A stretch of 64,000 bases of DNA, from contig JAJKFL010000014.1 in assembly GCA_021186555.1 (NCBI GenBank), forward strand, positions 28,846,033 to 28,910,032, written 5' to 3'. Of this stretch, positions 12,099-22,920 are shown one piece after another (the first letter of the stretch is position 1; each line of letters begins with the position of its first letter). The position numbers were made by a program, and so were the translations under genes. The DNA comes from Reticulitermes speratus. Its lineage: Eukaryota; Arthropoda; Insecta; Blattodea; Rhinotermitidae. The notes under the pieces are model-generated. The model did not search any database and was not told where the DNA came from. It was given only the letters and a program-made list of their open reading frames with translations.

Positions 12099-13164
12099 AA
12101 TATTCCAGCCCATAAGCATACAAGGAGAGATAAGAAAACATAGTGATTTATGTTACTATTGTTTTGGGGCAGGCATCAGTAGCCTTTTTGTAACACCGGG
12201 CCACAGTGTCAAGTAGTGAAGTAGAAGGGACTTTACAGTTAATTGAAGTAGTATCATGCAGATGTACGGTGTCCCCATCTATCCGTTCTTTCTGAAACAT
12301 ACTATTAAGAAATCTTCAAAAGCTTTTGAAATAATTAAAAAAACTGCTACAAAGTTAACAACACACGGACTGGTTAATGCAAGACTGAATTGGTTGTAAG
12401 AAGTGAAGCCCTTTAAATACAGGAGTTTTGTCTCTTAACTCTCATAATTACACTTCGCTGGTTTCATTTTAACAGTACTAAATTAGAGACAGCTTATACA
12501 TTCCAAAACGCAAAGAAAACTGCACTTCAACAAATTAAAGATCTTGACATTCCAACTTGACGTTAAATAAAGGATTGCGGATTGCGGCTGAATTTCAGCA
12601 AAAAGAAAATAGTTTAACTGCCTGAAAGTTGGTGGCGGATGTTATTGTCAGGAAAAAGCTGCTTTTGAAAACAAATGCTAACATGGAAGTTGCTAATTTA
12701 TTGCGAGATTGCGAGAGGAAAAAACCGCTGTAACAACTTTTTTGAGAGAGAGAAAAGAGAGTAGGGTGGACTGGATATAACTACAGTACAAGCCGTAGGT
12801 TTATTATAACAGGATTATATCCACCAAGTCCCGGTCATTTTGAGTGAGCCTTCAGCGCGAGTCTCACAAACATTAGGGTCCTCCTGCCTCAGTAACATGT
12901 TTGCAGCTGCTACGTAAGCAGGACACTGGCACCTCCACTGCTCTGATTGCAGAAACACACTGATAAACGCGCACTCTCCCGAGTTTTGACGTCAGTCTAG
13001 GTTCGCCAAAGTTACCTGCTCCTGAAGCTGGGGACTTTGTGGAATTAATCCTGCTCTACCCCTAGTTTATGGTTTAGAAAATATTTTGAACCACTTTCCT
13101 ATAAAGCTTCGTGACTGAGTAAAATCTGCTGTAAAGGTATAGACTTTAAAAATATGGTTCTTCA
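12099..13164. other. Unassigned DNA
   Basis: No supported gene. A pair of similar phrases (GGACTGGATATAACTACAG and GGATTATATCCACCAAGTCC, 12768-12830) forms a weak inverted repeat whose nature is unknown. Confidence 0.35.
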
Positions 13165-13290
13165 ATCGGTTCAATGACTAGGCTACGGGCTGACTAATAC
13201 GGGAATCGTGGCTCGATTTCTGAGAGCGGTGGATGTCCGTTTCTTCTCCCCTGCGTCCAGACCGGTTCTATGGCCACCCCAGCCTACAGT
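13165..13290 (+). mobile_element. SINE-B fragment
   Basis: The head and middle of the family are visible: CTAGGCTACGGGCTGACTAA, a B-box-like GTGGCTCGATTTCTGAGA, and GCGTCCAGACCGGTTCTATG with CAGCCTACA. The 3' half is absent or too diverged. Confidence 0.5.
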
Positions 13291-13748
13291 TTGTGTGCCA
13301 GCAATAGACATTAGAACTCTATATGGTGCTACAGACTTCCTCTGCCCATCACTGCGAGACTAGAGGCACCGGCTGCTGCAGTAGCATTATCTGTACTTCC
13401 TTTCCCCAAACCTGACCACTTGTTCCACTGATGCACAGAACGGACCAGACAAAGACCTCTGTGCAGAGTGATCAAACGACATGCATCCCTTGATGTGTGC
13501 TTCAGAATGTAGATTGTAGTCTACATTAACGCACACAGGTTCATTAAGAGAGGAAATACTGCACAAGCATGCACTTTTTTAGAACATCGCGAGTCAAATA
13601 AGATTAATTTCCCCCGCTTTGTAATTTATCTGTCATTAAGCTTCAGGCCGTAAAATTATTATGGAAGTGTAGTCCGACGCTTTGTAACAGTGGTCTGGCA
13701 AATAAGGATATTTTAGTTTCTCGCAGCCGTGAACATTAAGAATACGGT

Positions 13749-13924
13749 CTTCTGGGATGTGACGCCGTGTAGCGTGGTAGATAGGTCCCAAGGTTTCGGA
13801 AGATCCTACTGGTGCATGTTCAGTGTAAAAGGTAGTACATTGTGCTACCATGAAGATGGAGACAGCCATCTCCTCTGAAACGTTCGTACCGATCTACCAT
13901 TCTACACTGCTTCATACCTAGAAG
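13749..13924. mobile_element. Foldback element
   Basis: The left arm is CTTCTGGGATGTGACGCCGT followed by GGTAGATAGGTCCCAAGGTT. The right arm on the opposite strand begins CTTCTAGGTATGAAGCAGTG and GGTAGATCGGTACGAACGTT. The inner part holds the CCATCTTCA motif typical of the family. Arms have diverged more than those at 1703. Confidence 0.75.
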
Positions 13925-14212
13925 ACCACAAGCATTCTATGAGAACATTTTCTTTGGGTATTGTGCGTTGTCTGAATTTAAACGAATGACAAAGTTTATT
14001 TGAAATGCCATACACGTATTTTCTGAATGAGTTCTCTCCGATTTTCCATCCTATTTGTCATAATATTCATTTATTGCGTACATAAATGTATCGTTGCGTA
14101 GGAAAACCCACGGTTTCAAAATTAATCACATTACTCGTTACAGTAAGAATATATGTCATTGTACTTTGTTAAATATGTATCACATTGAACACCTTTTCAA
14201 AATAAACTTGCA
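13925..14212. other. Unassigned AT-rich DNA
   Basis: Nothing recognised. Confidence 0.35.
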
Positions 14213-14294
14213 TACAGGGTATACACAAAAGAATGGTGCGGTTTCAATAGTTTTAACTATTGAAACCGCACCATTCTTTTGTGTATACCCTGTA
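14213..14294. mobile_element. M3: perfect 82-bp hairpin made of two mariner-like ends
   Basis: Positions 14213-14252 and 14255-14294 are exact reverse complements, separated by two T. Each arm starts TACAGGGTATACACAAAAGA and continues GAATGGTGCGGTTTCAATAG. The first 37 bases match the terminal inverted repeat of M1 at 4553 almost exactly. It therefore looks like an element reduced to its two ends, with TA at both boundaries. Confidence 0.9.
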
Positions 14295-14969
14295 TTTTAA
14301 TGAGAATGATTCATATATGTATGTCATGTATACACGCTTGTATGAGTCTTTTTGAGAAAATAGACAACATATAAAGTACACTGACAAGATAAGTATCAAA
14401 TATTACATTAGCGCAGTTAATGAACACGCAAAATGTCAGGTTTTATAATTTTTTCAGTGGTTTTTAAATAAACCCTTTGAAGGAAGGTCTCCACAACCTA
14501 TTCAGTGTATACATTTTGTGCAATAAATGAATGTAAAGATACTTTGCTCGGGGGTTTGTTTGGCCTCTGCTTTCAAGGTACAAAGCAAGGTTATCCTCTG
14601 TCTGATGTTTAATAGATCATATCAGACGAAGAACAGGAACAATGTAGGCTCGAAAAAGGTACAGGAATCTCAGTGGGAGACTGAAGCAACAAATAATCAC
14701 GGGCATTGGGATGTAAAATAAAGGAGAATTAGTGAAAGAACAGATCCCTTGGAAGAAGCAGTGGCATTTCTTCCAGTAGAGACATTGCCATGGCTCAGTC
14801 GCCAAAACCTACTTTAGAAAAACTTGGTATATAGCTTAAAACATACAGTTTAAAATTAAGGTAGGAAAGGTATTGTATTAGGAATTATATCGCTTACTTT
14901 TGTCATATCACTTATTGGTAAAAAATTCACTCAGGAACCAGGTAAAATGCATAGTGAATAGAATATGGG
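14295..14969. other. Unassigned DNA
   Basis: No supported gene; short frames at 14527-14721 and 14617-14805 overlap on opposite strands without similarity to known proteins. Confidence 0.35.
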
Positions 14970-15175
14970 ATCGACGACCAATGAAATTGGATTAGATTCT
15001 CGGCAGGGGTACATGTACTTCTCTTTCCTGCAGAGTCCCACTCAGCCTCCTGTCTATTGGGTCACACGGGGTCAAACCGTTAGTGCGTGAAGCTGGCAAT
15101 CATCTTCATCTAATATCAAGACTGAGAAGGCGTGAGGATGTAGCTCCCTCCCCCTTTTACGTCTTCGCAACGTAC
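14970..15175 (+). mobile_element. SINE-B copy, moderately diverged
   Basis: A B-box-like GATTAGATTCTCGGCAGGGG is followed by CAGCCTCCTGTCTATTGGGT, GTGCGTGAAGCTGGCAATCA and CATCTAATATCAAGACTGAG. The tail has GGATGTAGCTCCCTCCCCCT. The order matches other copies; there is no coding capacity. Confidence 0.65.
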
Positions 15176-15310
15176 TGCTTAATTAAACAACTGTTTCTTT
15201 ACCTGATCACAGCAGGACCGCGAAGAAAACGTTTAATAGCCCACTTTCCTTGCTGTCGAAATACCACTTTCGCTGACATCAATTATAAGTTTTAATAATG
15301 CAGAATGCTT

Positions 15311-15382
15311 ATCCAGTGGCCGCGCGGTCTAAGGCGTGGGTCTTCGGCCGCTCGCTTGCTAGGATCGTGGGTTCGAATCCCA
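15311..15382 (+). mobile_element. SINE-A, 5' tRNA-like head (first half of a split copy)
   Basis: This is the tRNA-derived head of SINE-A. The A-box region is GTGGCCGCGCGGTCTAAGGC and the B box is GGGTTCGAATCCC (15370-15381). The copy is interrupted right inside or after the B box by a LINE insertion, and resumes at 16061. The head resembles a Leu/Ser-type tRNA with a long D-arm region, but no complete cloverleaf can be drawn past the B box. Another split copy is at 56169. Confidence 0.85.
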
Positions 15383-16060
15383 TTATACACAAACGATTTC
15401 TACCAACCACAACCAGAACAATATGGTACATGGTCGTACACGACATCGTACCCACCAACGAAAGACTACAAAAAATCAAGCTCCACGAAACGGGAGAATG
15501 CAAGGACTGTAGAAACAAAGACACTATCCTACACAGATATACAGAATGCACCCGTGCACAAGAAATATGGGTTTGGACTCAACAGAGGATCGCATATATC
15601 CTACGAACATCAACAACCGAAGTAAAACCAGAATGGATCTGTCTTCCTGACTATAACATTTACCCACCACAGAGGCATAACGCAGTAACATGGCTTATAG
15701 GCCAAATGATAGGATATATTCACAACAACGAGACACCTACCAGACAGGACTACATGGATTTCTTACGAAGAGCAAGAAAAAAAAATTTATGCCACACACA
15801 AGAGACCAACATATTGCGGGAAATACTTAGATATTATTGACTACTAAAGAACACCGTATAATTGCACCTCCATTACCGCACAACTGTACACTAGAAGACA
15901 AAATGATGCGAGTTACACGGGAATAAACGAAGAACCAGACAAATCTGGGACCAATATACACTCTAAACGGAATCTGTCAGTACTCAAGTCTGCACATAAT
16001 ATATGATTGTATGTAATTATACTTGTCATTAATAAAGAGTTTTAAACAAAACAAAAAAAA
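15383..16060 (+). mobile_element. L4: 5'-truncated LINE inserted into the B box of SINE-A
   Basis: The insert is flanked by AATCCCA on both sides (15376-15382 and 16061-16067), a short target-site duplication. It holds the end of a LINE ORF, a 3' UTR of about 200 bases, an AATAAA at 16030 and an A-run at 16053-16062. Those features fit target-primed reverse transcription of an RNA with 5' truncation. The C-terminal zinc knuckle points to an R1-like or related clade, many of whose members have fixed target sites. Confidence 0.85.
15385..15840 (+). pseudogene. LINE ORF2 C-terminus with CCHC zinc knuckle (5' truncated)
   Basis: An open frame of 180 codons starting at 15298 runs through SINE sequence for its first 29 residues and only then enters LINE coding sequence. 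The LINE part shows VHDIVPTNERLQKIKLHETG, then a zinc knuckle of the form C-x2-C-x7-H-x4-C at Cys68, Cys71, His79 and Cys84, and afterwards EIWVWTQQRIA and WICLPDYNIYPPQRH. This is the region after the reverse-transcriptase domain in R1-type and related LINEs. There are no internal stops, so the insertion may be fairly young. The endonuclease and reverse transcriptase lie in the missing 5' part. The ATG is provided by the SINE and is fortuitous. Confidence 0.8.
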
Positions 16061-16256
16061 AATCCCACCGGGGGCATGGATGTTTGTCTTTTGTGGGTGT
16101 TATGTGTTGTTGTCAGGTAGAGACCTCTGCGACGAGCCGATCTCTCGCCCAGAGGAGTCCTACCGACTGTGGTGTGTCTCTCAGTGTGATCAAAAGAAAT
16201 TACAAACCTCGACACTGAAACGGGAAAACCGGAGTAGGTAGAAGAGGACGACTAAA
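16061..16256 (+). mobile_element. SINE-A, 3' body (second half of the split copy)
   Basis: The SINE resumes at AATCCCACCGGGGGCATGG and runs through GTCAGGTAGAGACCTCTGCG, CCCAGAGGAGTCCTACCGAC and TGGTGTGTCTCTCAGTGTGA. After 16195 the sequence departs from other copies and ends in an A-rich tract. Body length agrees with the minus-strand copies at 19469 and 29091. Confidence 0.8.
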
Positions 16257-17841
16257 AAAAAATAATGCAGAATATGTTATCACCAATTCTATACCTGTAC
16301 AAGTACATAACCATCCTTTTTGTAAACAACAAACAGAGAAATGAAGGAGGCTTAGAGAACCAGTAGTGTCTCCAGCGCTATTCAACCTCTTGCTATTCCA
16401 TTCTCAGTACACTTGTTGCATTTACAGGTGGTTCTCGTGATCAGTATATATGTCTATTATACCCTCCGTTTTTATATCCATTGCCATGTAAGCCTTGCTT
16501 CAATTTGTTTCCATTTTGTCATTTAGCCGATAGCTTTGGGATTTCATCCATTGGACGAAGGGAAACGGTGTCATTGTAGCCCCGGAAAAGGATCAGGAAT
16601 TGACAGAGTATTTCACTACCATTAACTTAATTGGATCTGTTACAGAAAGTAACGGATATTTATGAATGGCATGTGTTTTATGAGGTTATTTATTGAGATA
16701 AACAAAGGGAGATTAATATGTTGGTGTCATAGCAGGAAGTCGCACAATATCCCTTTATTTTTTTCAGCCCCAAGTGAGAAGTAATACTAGTAGTTTTGTG
16801 AAAAATAGAGTAATGCAGATTGCTTCATACAGTATGGATGTAGTTTATTTATCTTCTTTTTCTTCCTCGTCCTCTTCTTCTCCTCAACCTCGTTTTTATC
16901 TTATTGTGATTTTCTCACACTTTATTCTCAACTCTTTTTTCCCCTTATACCTTTTTTTTCGCTTTATGTTTTATTCCTTTTCCTCTTCTTCTTTTATTCC
17001 TTATCTTTTGTTGACTATTTCAAGTAACGACACATGAAAGAGTGGACTGCCCGTTGTACGTTCACTGAGCAAGCTTCCGGCAAATAATGTTTACTAAATA
17101 GTCATTAAACAGAGAAAGCCTTCAGAACTAGAGATATATTGTTGTTCACTGCCTACACTTGTATTGCCGTAGTATAAAATTTCCAACCCAAGTTGTGTTT
17201 CATTTCCACGTTTAAATATTTACGTCCGTTTGAGCTCTGTACTCTAAAGCATTCAGATATCACAGAGGTAAATATGTCGCTTAGTGTCGGTGCGATATGT
17301 TGTTGACCTCACTGATGTGTTTTACATCAACATTTGTTAGAAATTCCACCCTAAATTATAAATTAGACGCATTGTACTAAACCCTATCAGAAAACCCACA
17401 AATCTCTGTTACACCTTTCAGTATATTCTGTAACAAATCACTGTAACCATGATATTGGTGCTGAAATATTTCCATTGGACATGGGAAATAAAAGCTGGCT
17501 GACTAAAACAAATACGTGAATTGTGAATTTCATGTAAGCCAGTCACATTGTTTGAATGAAACAGTTTCACACATCATACCTTTAGGACAACAGTTTTTCA
17601 AGCCAAAATATGAGAATAAATGCCTCGCAATTTCTGGTACTATTCGGTTTAAACCCGGAGTGAAATGTCAGTGGTGCCAATAGGAAAACTCTGGCTGATC
17701 TGTTTATGGTATATTTAACGACTTCTCAGAAACTTACACTACATCGCATATATCAGGGTGACACGTGAATAAGGAATTGGGAGTAGATGCGGAAGACTGT
17801 GTTATGACCTAATTGAGATAAGCTTACTTTCAAAGCATTTA
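16257..17841. other. Unassigned DNA including a pyrimidine-rich tract
   Basis: A C/T-rich stretch at about 16850-17010 produces a spurious Ser/Phe-rich open frame. No gene or repeat family is recognised. Confidence 0.4.
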
Positions 17842-17865
17842 TTTATATATATATATATATATATT
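17842..17865. repeat. (TA)n microsatellite
   Basis: Uninterrupted TA dinucleotides, about 12 units. Confidence 0.9.
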
Positions 17866-18709
17866 CTGAAGAAAATTAGGCAAAATTGGTAAAGCCACAA
17901 AAGCCGTATGCACAATAATAATTTTTTCAAACGGAAAAATATTAACTCTTATAATTACTCTCTTTTTATCCAATCCAACTATACCGCCCCCACCTCCATA
18001 AAAAAAACTAAAATTTACAGCCCCTAAGCCTCGCGTAATTTTGCGGCCGACGCCAATTCCTCGATATCCCTGAGGTAATACCGTAGAACGGAACGTTATT
18101 GGCCAATGGTTGCAGTTCTGCTTTGTACTAGGTCACGCTTTCAAATATGGGCCAGAACCGGCCATCCCGACTAGTATATTCGTGGTTTTCTTCGGTGGCT
18201 CTATGCGCATGTCGGGAAAGGGTGGACCAAGACTTCTTTCTTCTAGCCACGTCCTTTCCGATTCCTTATCCGCTACTTATCCCACCATTCGACGCTCTGA
18301 ACTATTGAAACTGGGACTGAATAAACCATTAACAAGTAAAGAAAAATAAAAGCCAGGTTATTTGAAGATAGGCTAAGATCCAACTCCCGAAAGGCCATGT
18401 AGGTCTACAAGAGATATACCTGAGTGCTGTACGTTAGATAAATCTGTACATTATCTTTATGAACTTGCGTTGTAACATTCATTGCGTTAACTTGCTGTGT
18501 ATTTCGGAACTGTTGCAGTGGGAAGAAATACAGCAGCCACTGTGACTTGGGGTTTGTTGCGCTGCTTGGTGTTGATGATGTGCATGAATTTAGAGCAAGA
18601 ATACTGCGGAAAATTCATCAGGTTTGGAGCAGGGAAGGTAAGCTGCAAACATGCATTGGTTGTTTGTATTTATCGGCGCTTTTTTTTTCTGTAGAAGTGT
18701 GAAGTTCTC
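17866..18709. other. Unassigned DNA
   Basis: Open frames at 18110-18349 and 18497-18694 show no domain. Nothing else recognised. Confidence 0.35.
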
Positions 18710-18985
18710 CTTGCTTACGCCGTGAAGGTATATGGGGAAGTGAAGGTTTAGGTTCATTTATTCTTAACCTCGTCACTAAGTGCAGGTGAGTGGTCAGCTT
18801 CACACTTTAGCCACTTTACCTTCGGAGAAGCATTCCGAATTCCTCACTGTATAGGAGGCTGGTTGTGCCTGACATCCAGGCTGGACCTATTGGAGTAGAA
18901 AATATTTCTCTGTTCCCAGCCAGGAATCGCACCGCCATTCCTCGGTCCTCCAGCTCATAACCTAGTCACTATACTGAAGGAGTCA
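18710..18985 (-). mobile_element. SINE-B copy, near full length
   Basis: On the minus strand, the head is at the right with a B-box-like AGGAATGGCGGTGCGATTCC. It is followed by TCCAGCCTGGATGTCAGGCA, the AGCCTCCTATACAGTGAGGA block, and tail words AAGTGTGAAGCTGACCACTC and GGTTAAGAATAAATGAACC. It is about 275 bases with moderate divergence. Confidence 0.75.
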
Positions 18986-19468
18986 TCCCTGCTCCCATTT
19001 CTGCCATAATTCGAGTGGAAATAAAGTAGATGTTCTGGGAATCAGAGTCATTGGACAGCGCTGTCGGTGGCCAACTTAATAACTGCTGATATTGTACTTG
19101 AGATTTGCTCGAAGTCGGAGATCTCTATGAAAATATTTATGAAATGGAAGACCTCTGTTTTACTTATATCTAAACCACACTTCGCGTGGTAAGAGGACTT
19201 CTTTTTTCTTTCTATAAACAAGGCCATACTGAGTAATGCCGGTATAAGCATTTTATCTTGTGCGAAAAAAAAACTCCCAACACAAAAATTAATTAAAATT
19301 AATTTAAGTTTGTTTAGTATATTTCTTAAAGCTAAAAGATATTTAATCGTTTCTTTATTGTTGTCCGTCTATCCACAAGAACCAGCATCTAAACTATGGC
19401 ATGACTTGGATAACATCTGTTGTAGCAGATCTGTGCTAAAGTTTGTTTACTTACGATTATTTTTAAGC
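18986..19468. other. Unassigned DNA
   Basis: No supported gene or repeat family. Confidence 0.35.
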
Positions 19469-19704
19469 TTTTTTTAATGGCGCGGCAGTCCCTAGTGGAC
19501 CAGTACCTCCTCATTATCGAGGCTTCACTATCACACTCAGACACACCACACTCGGCAAGACTCCTCTGGACGAGTGATCAGCCCGATGCAGAGACCTCTA
19601 CCTGACAACACACAACACTCACAAGATACAGACATCCATGACACAATCCCAGCAAGAGAACGGTCGTAGACCTACGCCTTAGACCGCGCGGCCACTGAGA
19701 TCGG
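19469..19704 (-). mobile_element. SINE-A copy, near full length
   Basis: The minus strand begins CCGATCTCAGTGGCCGCGCG, an intact A-box region, but has lost the second half of the B box (GGGATTGTGTCATGGATG in place of the usual GGGTTCGAATCCCACC). It then runs through TCAGGTAGAGGTCTCTGCAT, TCCAGAGGAGTCTTGCCGAG and GCCTCGATAATGAGGAGG to CTAGGGACTGCCGCGCCATT and an A tract (T run at 19469-19475). Loss of the B box would have silenced it. Confidence 0.85.
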
Positions 19705-19889
19705 TTTTGATTTTGGTTATTATTGTTTAACAAGGTCAAACAAAATTTTACTTGGATGTGCTGTACATTGAGTCATATAGTCACGCGTTTTTACAAACCT
19801 TGGTAAATATTCTTGTAATTCGTGACACACATTCTGTTATCATATATTATCAGCATATATGTTTTAATTTTCATTATTTAGTCTCCCTT
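19705..19889. other. Unassigned AT-rich DNA
   Basis: Nothing recognised. Confidence 0.35.
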
Positions 19890-20215
19890 GCGACTTGTCC
19901 AGATCCTCTTCCAAAGTGAGTCCTCCACAGAGTGCGATCTAATCTTTCAAGTTCCAGTAGCTGCTTATGTCTTCTTCCCCCCCTTCTCGTCCCTTTTATC
20001 TTTTCTTCTATCTTCCCTTCAATAACGTGTTTTAGATGCCAGTTCCTACACAAGGTGTGACCAATCCAGTTAGCCTTTTTTTTTTTATTTAATATAGGAA
20101 AATCCTTTCCTCCTTGACTTTATGTAAAACTACTTAATTTTTTCACATGATCTGCCCAACTGATCTCCATCCTTCTCCAGCACCACATTTCAAAACTTTC
20201 AAGGTGTTTTCTGAT
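19890..20215 (-). mobile_element. LINE family LB fragment, minus strand
   Basis: The opposite strand contains words shared with the copy at 53747: GTGGTGCTGGAGAAGGATGG, AACTGGCATCTAAAACACG and AGACATAAGCAGCTACTGGA. Translated with frameshifts it follows the ERNILHTIK, WIGHILRRNCLLKH order of the family. It lacks the (GAT)n tail and has several stops. Confidence 0.75.
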
Positions 20216-20339
20216 GTACTTTCCGAAATGTCCAATTAATAGTTTTCTTATAATTTAATAACTTTGAAGGACAATATATAAATGTCTTTTATCTTATTAT
20301 GTAGGACTTAACAATAGATTCGATGATTAGTCGATGACT
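20216..20339. other. Unassigned AT-rich DNA
   Basis: Short gap between repeat relics; nothing recognised. Confidence 0.3.
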
Positions 20340-20480
20340 TTTCAGCTTCGAGTCCTGTATCCCGTCCCAGTGCAGTCCATGTGAGATTAGTGTAACAGGT
20401 GTCCAACACTGACGGTGCGTCAGGTTTTCTCTGGGTGCTTAAGTTTTCCCTTGTCAGTACATTCCCACCAGCGCGCCCCA
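20340..20480 (+). mobile_element. SINE-C fragment, diverged
   Basis: A B-box-like TTCGAGTCCTGTATCCCGTC is followed by CAGTGCAGTCCATGTGAGAT, then TCAGGTTTTCTCTGGGTGCT and TAAGTTTTCCCTTGTCAGTA. These match, in order, the copies at 26406 and 28585. The 3' third is missing. Confidence 0.65.
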
Positions 20481-21329
20481 TACTCATCAATCTGTCATAG
20501 GCGGCATGGACAATTGACCACCAGTCAGTGTCCGCTGTTCTAAAGAGATTGACTGACTCCACCATATAGAAAGACACCCTCACTGTGCAATGGTAGGTCT
20601 ATCATCTGAGAGAGAAAAGATTTTCCGTCAGCATTAGAGATCTAAAAAAACACACATATTATGTTTATAAACAATTGTATATGGCTTCCTGATCTGGAGA
20701 CCTTGATCCCTTTGACACATAGTTAATTTTCCCTTGATTTGCAACGCATTGCACAGGTGTAATGTACCTAAAAGCGAATAAACTTTACGCGAAGTTGGAA
20801 ATCTCTTTTGCTGTCAGCACCCAGAAATTGATTTGAAATTTCTTTTTTTTTTTTTTTGTTTTAACTTCAATTATGTCATTTATAACCGAAAATAACTTAT
20901 ACAGTTGATTCACTTGCATTCTCATTTATCACTGAAGTAGATATAAATATTCTCCACTTTATTCAGGCGAATTTAATTTATTTCTCTTTTTCGATTTTTT
21001 ATGTCTTTTGTCCTTTCATTCGTAAAACATGGCACGTATGTAAAAAATAAAATAAAAATCTCCAAATGATCCTATTGAATGCCGGTCATTTTTCGAAGGC
21101 TCAGAAAGTGAGCGTTATTATATGTTATCTCTATCTTTTTGTCTGTTTTCTCTCTCATTTTTATACGTGGTCTGCAAGGCTTAGCGGCTGAAGTAATGAA
21201 CGTAATTTCAATTTCTCTCTCGATCGGTTCACCCGATGGAGCGTATCGGAAAGCTGCAATCCCACTATACGTGACCAGCTGAGTGGACTACCCCTCAGGG
21301 ACTCAAGGTCGAAGGCCAACTAAATGCGA
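20481..21329. other. Unassigned AT-rich DNA
   Basis: A T run at 20843-20859 is the only striking feature. No gene seen. Confidence 0.35.
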
Positions 21330-21338
21330 TGTGTGTGT

Positions 21339-21378
<40 letters not shown>
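21330..21378. repeat. (GT)n microsatellite
   Basis: About 24 GT units with a single GTAT interruption. Confidence 0.9.
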
Positions 21379-21380
<2 letters not shown>

Positions 21381-21884
21381 TTTTTATCCTGTCGACAATT
21401 GGAAATAACGGAAAGCATGAGCTTCCCAGCTCAGCCTGCAGATTACGTTGCACACAAACTTCTTCATGGCGGTGACAACAGAAGTCGTTTTCACATGTTC
21501 AGTGTCATGAATAAAGCAGTAGCATCCCGTCCTCAGGACCTCTTGTTTGTTGTACTGGCTCAAACGAGTTGTTCTTTAAAAGCAAAGTTACCGTGTTTCT
21601 TTTGTGCGGTTTATTTTATGACTTTTAAGTACGTCACAATATATGTTTAATATCGTTGGTGGGGTGACTGGTAAATGATGAATTATAAAGGATTTGGAAG
21701 GAGGAGGTAGTGGCCTAATCGAGGTACTATTTCGACAATTGCATGGAAGGGCTGAGAAAAACCACGGAAAGCTAATCCAGGATGTTCGGTGTCCCTGCTA
21801 ATTTTCGAAAAGGGAACTGCCAAAAACAGGTCTAGATCGTTACTGCTGCTGTAACATACATTTTGTCACCAGCGGTAGCGGTGA
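21379..21884. other. Unassigned DNA
   Basis: An 83-codon open frame at 21399-21650 has no recognisable domain. Confidence 0.35.
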
Positions 21885-21927
21885 ATAGTAGTAGTAGTAG
21901 TAGTAATATTAGTAGTAGTAGTAGTAT
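21885..21927. repeat. (TAG)n microsatellite
   Basis: TAG trinucleotides interrupted once by TAATAT. Confidence 0.9.
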
Positions 21928-22285
21928 TTGTTGTTTTTTGTTTTTGTAGCAGTAGTAACAATTGTCCTCATTGAATGGCGCTTTCTCAGGATTGAGGGTA
22001 AAATTAAAATAAAATTATCCCGGTGTTCAACGCACCAAGTCTTGGGCGTGGAGGTATGACCTATAGCGTACGGTCTTTTAAATGCCATGTTTCTGGTGCC
22101 GGCCGAAGCACTATTACATTTAAATGCCCACTGGGGGCAGTCTTTTTCCTTTCGGACTAGAAGGGTGTAACGCTTCTTTACCTTCGGCTCTAAATAGACG
22201 ACAGTGGTCGGCTTAACATTTCGGAAAGTTTCTTTGATACAAATTGGATACGAAATTGTTAATCTTTCTTGTCAATAAATGAAGT
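21928..22285. other. Unassigned DNA
   Basis: No gene. Around 22070-22210 there are SINE-like words (GGTGCCGGCCGAAGCA, ACCTTCGGCTCTAAATAGAC, GTGGTCGGCTTAACATTTCG) that may be a decayed SINE-B. Confidence 0.35.
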
Positions 22286-22505
22286 AAATTTCACCCCAGA
22301 ACAGGCCATGAAGGCCCAGAGGGGAAGAAGAGGTATAGCTCTACTCTTTCTTTAACCTCGGCGCTAGATGGGGGTGGGTGGTCAACGCCACGCTCCGGCC
22401 GATTTACCCCCGGGAATGAACCGGTACCCATTGTACAGGAGGCTGGGTAGGTCCCAGGGCCGGTCTGGATGGGTGCTGAAAATCTCGCTCCCACTGGAAT
22501 ATGAT
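22286..22505 (-). mobile_element. SINE-B copy lacking the tRNA head
   Basis: The minus strand carries the body and tail in excellent order: GAGATTTTCAGCACCCATCC, GACCGGCCCTGGGACCTACC, CAGCCTCCTGTACAATGGGT, GGGGGTAAATCGGCCGGAGC, CCACCCACCCCCATCTAGCG and AGAGCTATACCTCTTCTTCC. The end GGCCTTCATGGCCTGTTCTG is shared with the copy at 62405. The head is missing beyond 22500, so the copy is 5' truncated. Confidence 0.85.
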
Positions 22506-22691
22506 CCTGTCAGTAAATACAATTGAATATTAAATTATAATTATTTCTGATGATTCATATAAATATATCTAGTGAATGCATGTGTAGCCATACATATATA
22601 TATATAGATACAGGACTTCAAAATAATGCATGACTTAGTCTGCCGTTAATAAAAAGGACATTCTTACTAGTGTTTAATTAAGCACCATGTC
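22506..22691. other. Unassigned AT-rich DNA with short TA run
   Basis: A short (TA)n tract lies at about 22592-22605. Confidence 0.4.
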
Positions 22692-22920
22692 AGACAGACA
22701 AGTGGGGAAGTGAAGGTGTAGCTCCACGCCTTTTTAACTTCGGCACTGGCCGAAAGTGATTGATCGGATGCTTTAATGTCGGGGCAACCGGATAGCAGGC
22801 TGGATGGGCCTCAGGTACGATATGGGTACTGTAGAAAAAGAGAAGTTTTCTACACCTGTGTAATCAAGCCCTGATTCCCGGGTCATCCTGCCCCTAGCCT
22901 AGTTACAGTAGCAAGTCAGT
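22692..22920 (-). mobile_element. SINE-B copy, near full length
   Basis: On the minus strand: a tRNA-like head with CTAGGCTAGGGGCAGGATGA and the B-box-like GGGAATCAGGGCTTGATT, then CCCATCCAGCCTGCTATCCG and the tail AAAGGCGTGGAGCTACACCT. The region near GCCAGTGCCGAAGTTAAAAA corresponds to the family's CTAG-CCGAGG-TTAA block. Confidence 0.7.

Noticed and set aside
15311-15382. Genuine tRNA gene
   Set aside because: A- and B-box-like motifs are present, but acceptor-stem pairing is absent and the sequence continues as a dispersed SINE found in several copies.
15298-15384. Start of the 180-codon frame as a natural gene start
   Set aside because: The first 29 residues are encoded by SINE-A; the true LINE ORF begins upstream in the missing 5' part.
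16774-17037. Ser/Phe-rich frame with a run of serines
   Set aside because: Produced by a pyrimidine-rich tract (TCTTCC repeats); low complexity, not a protein.
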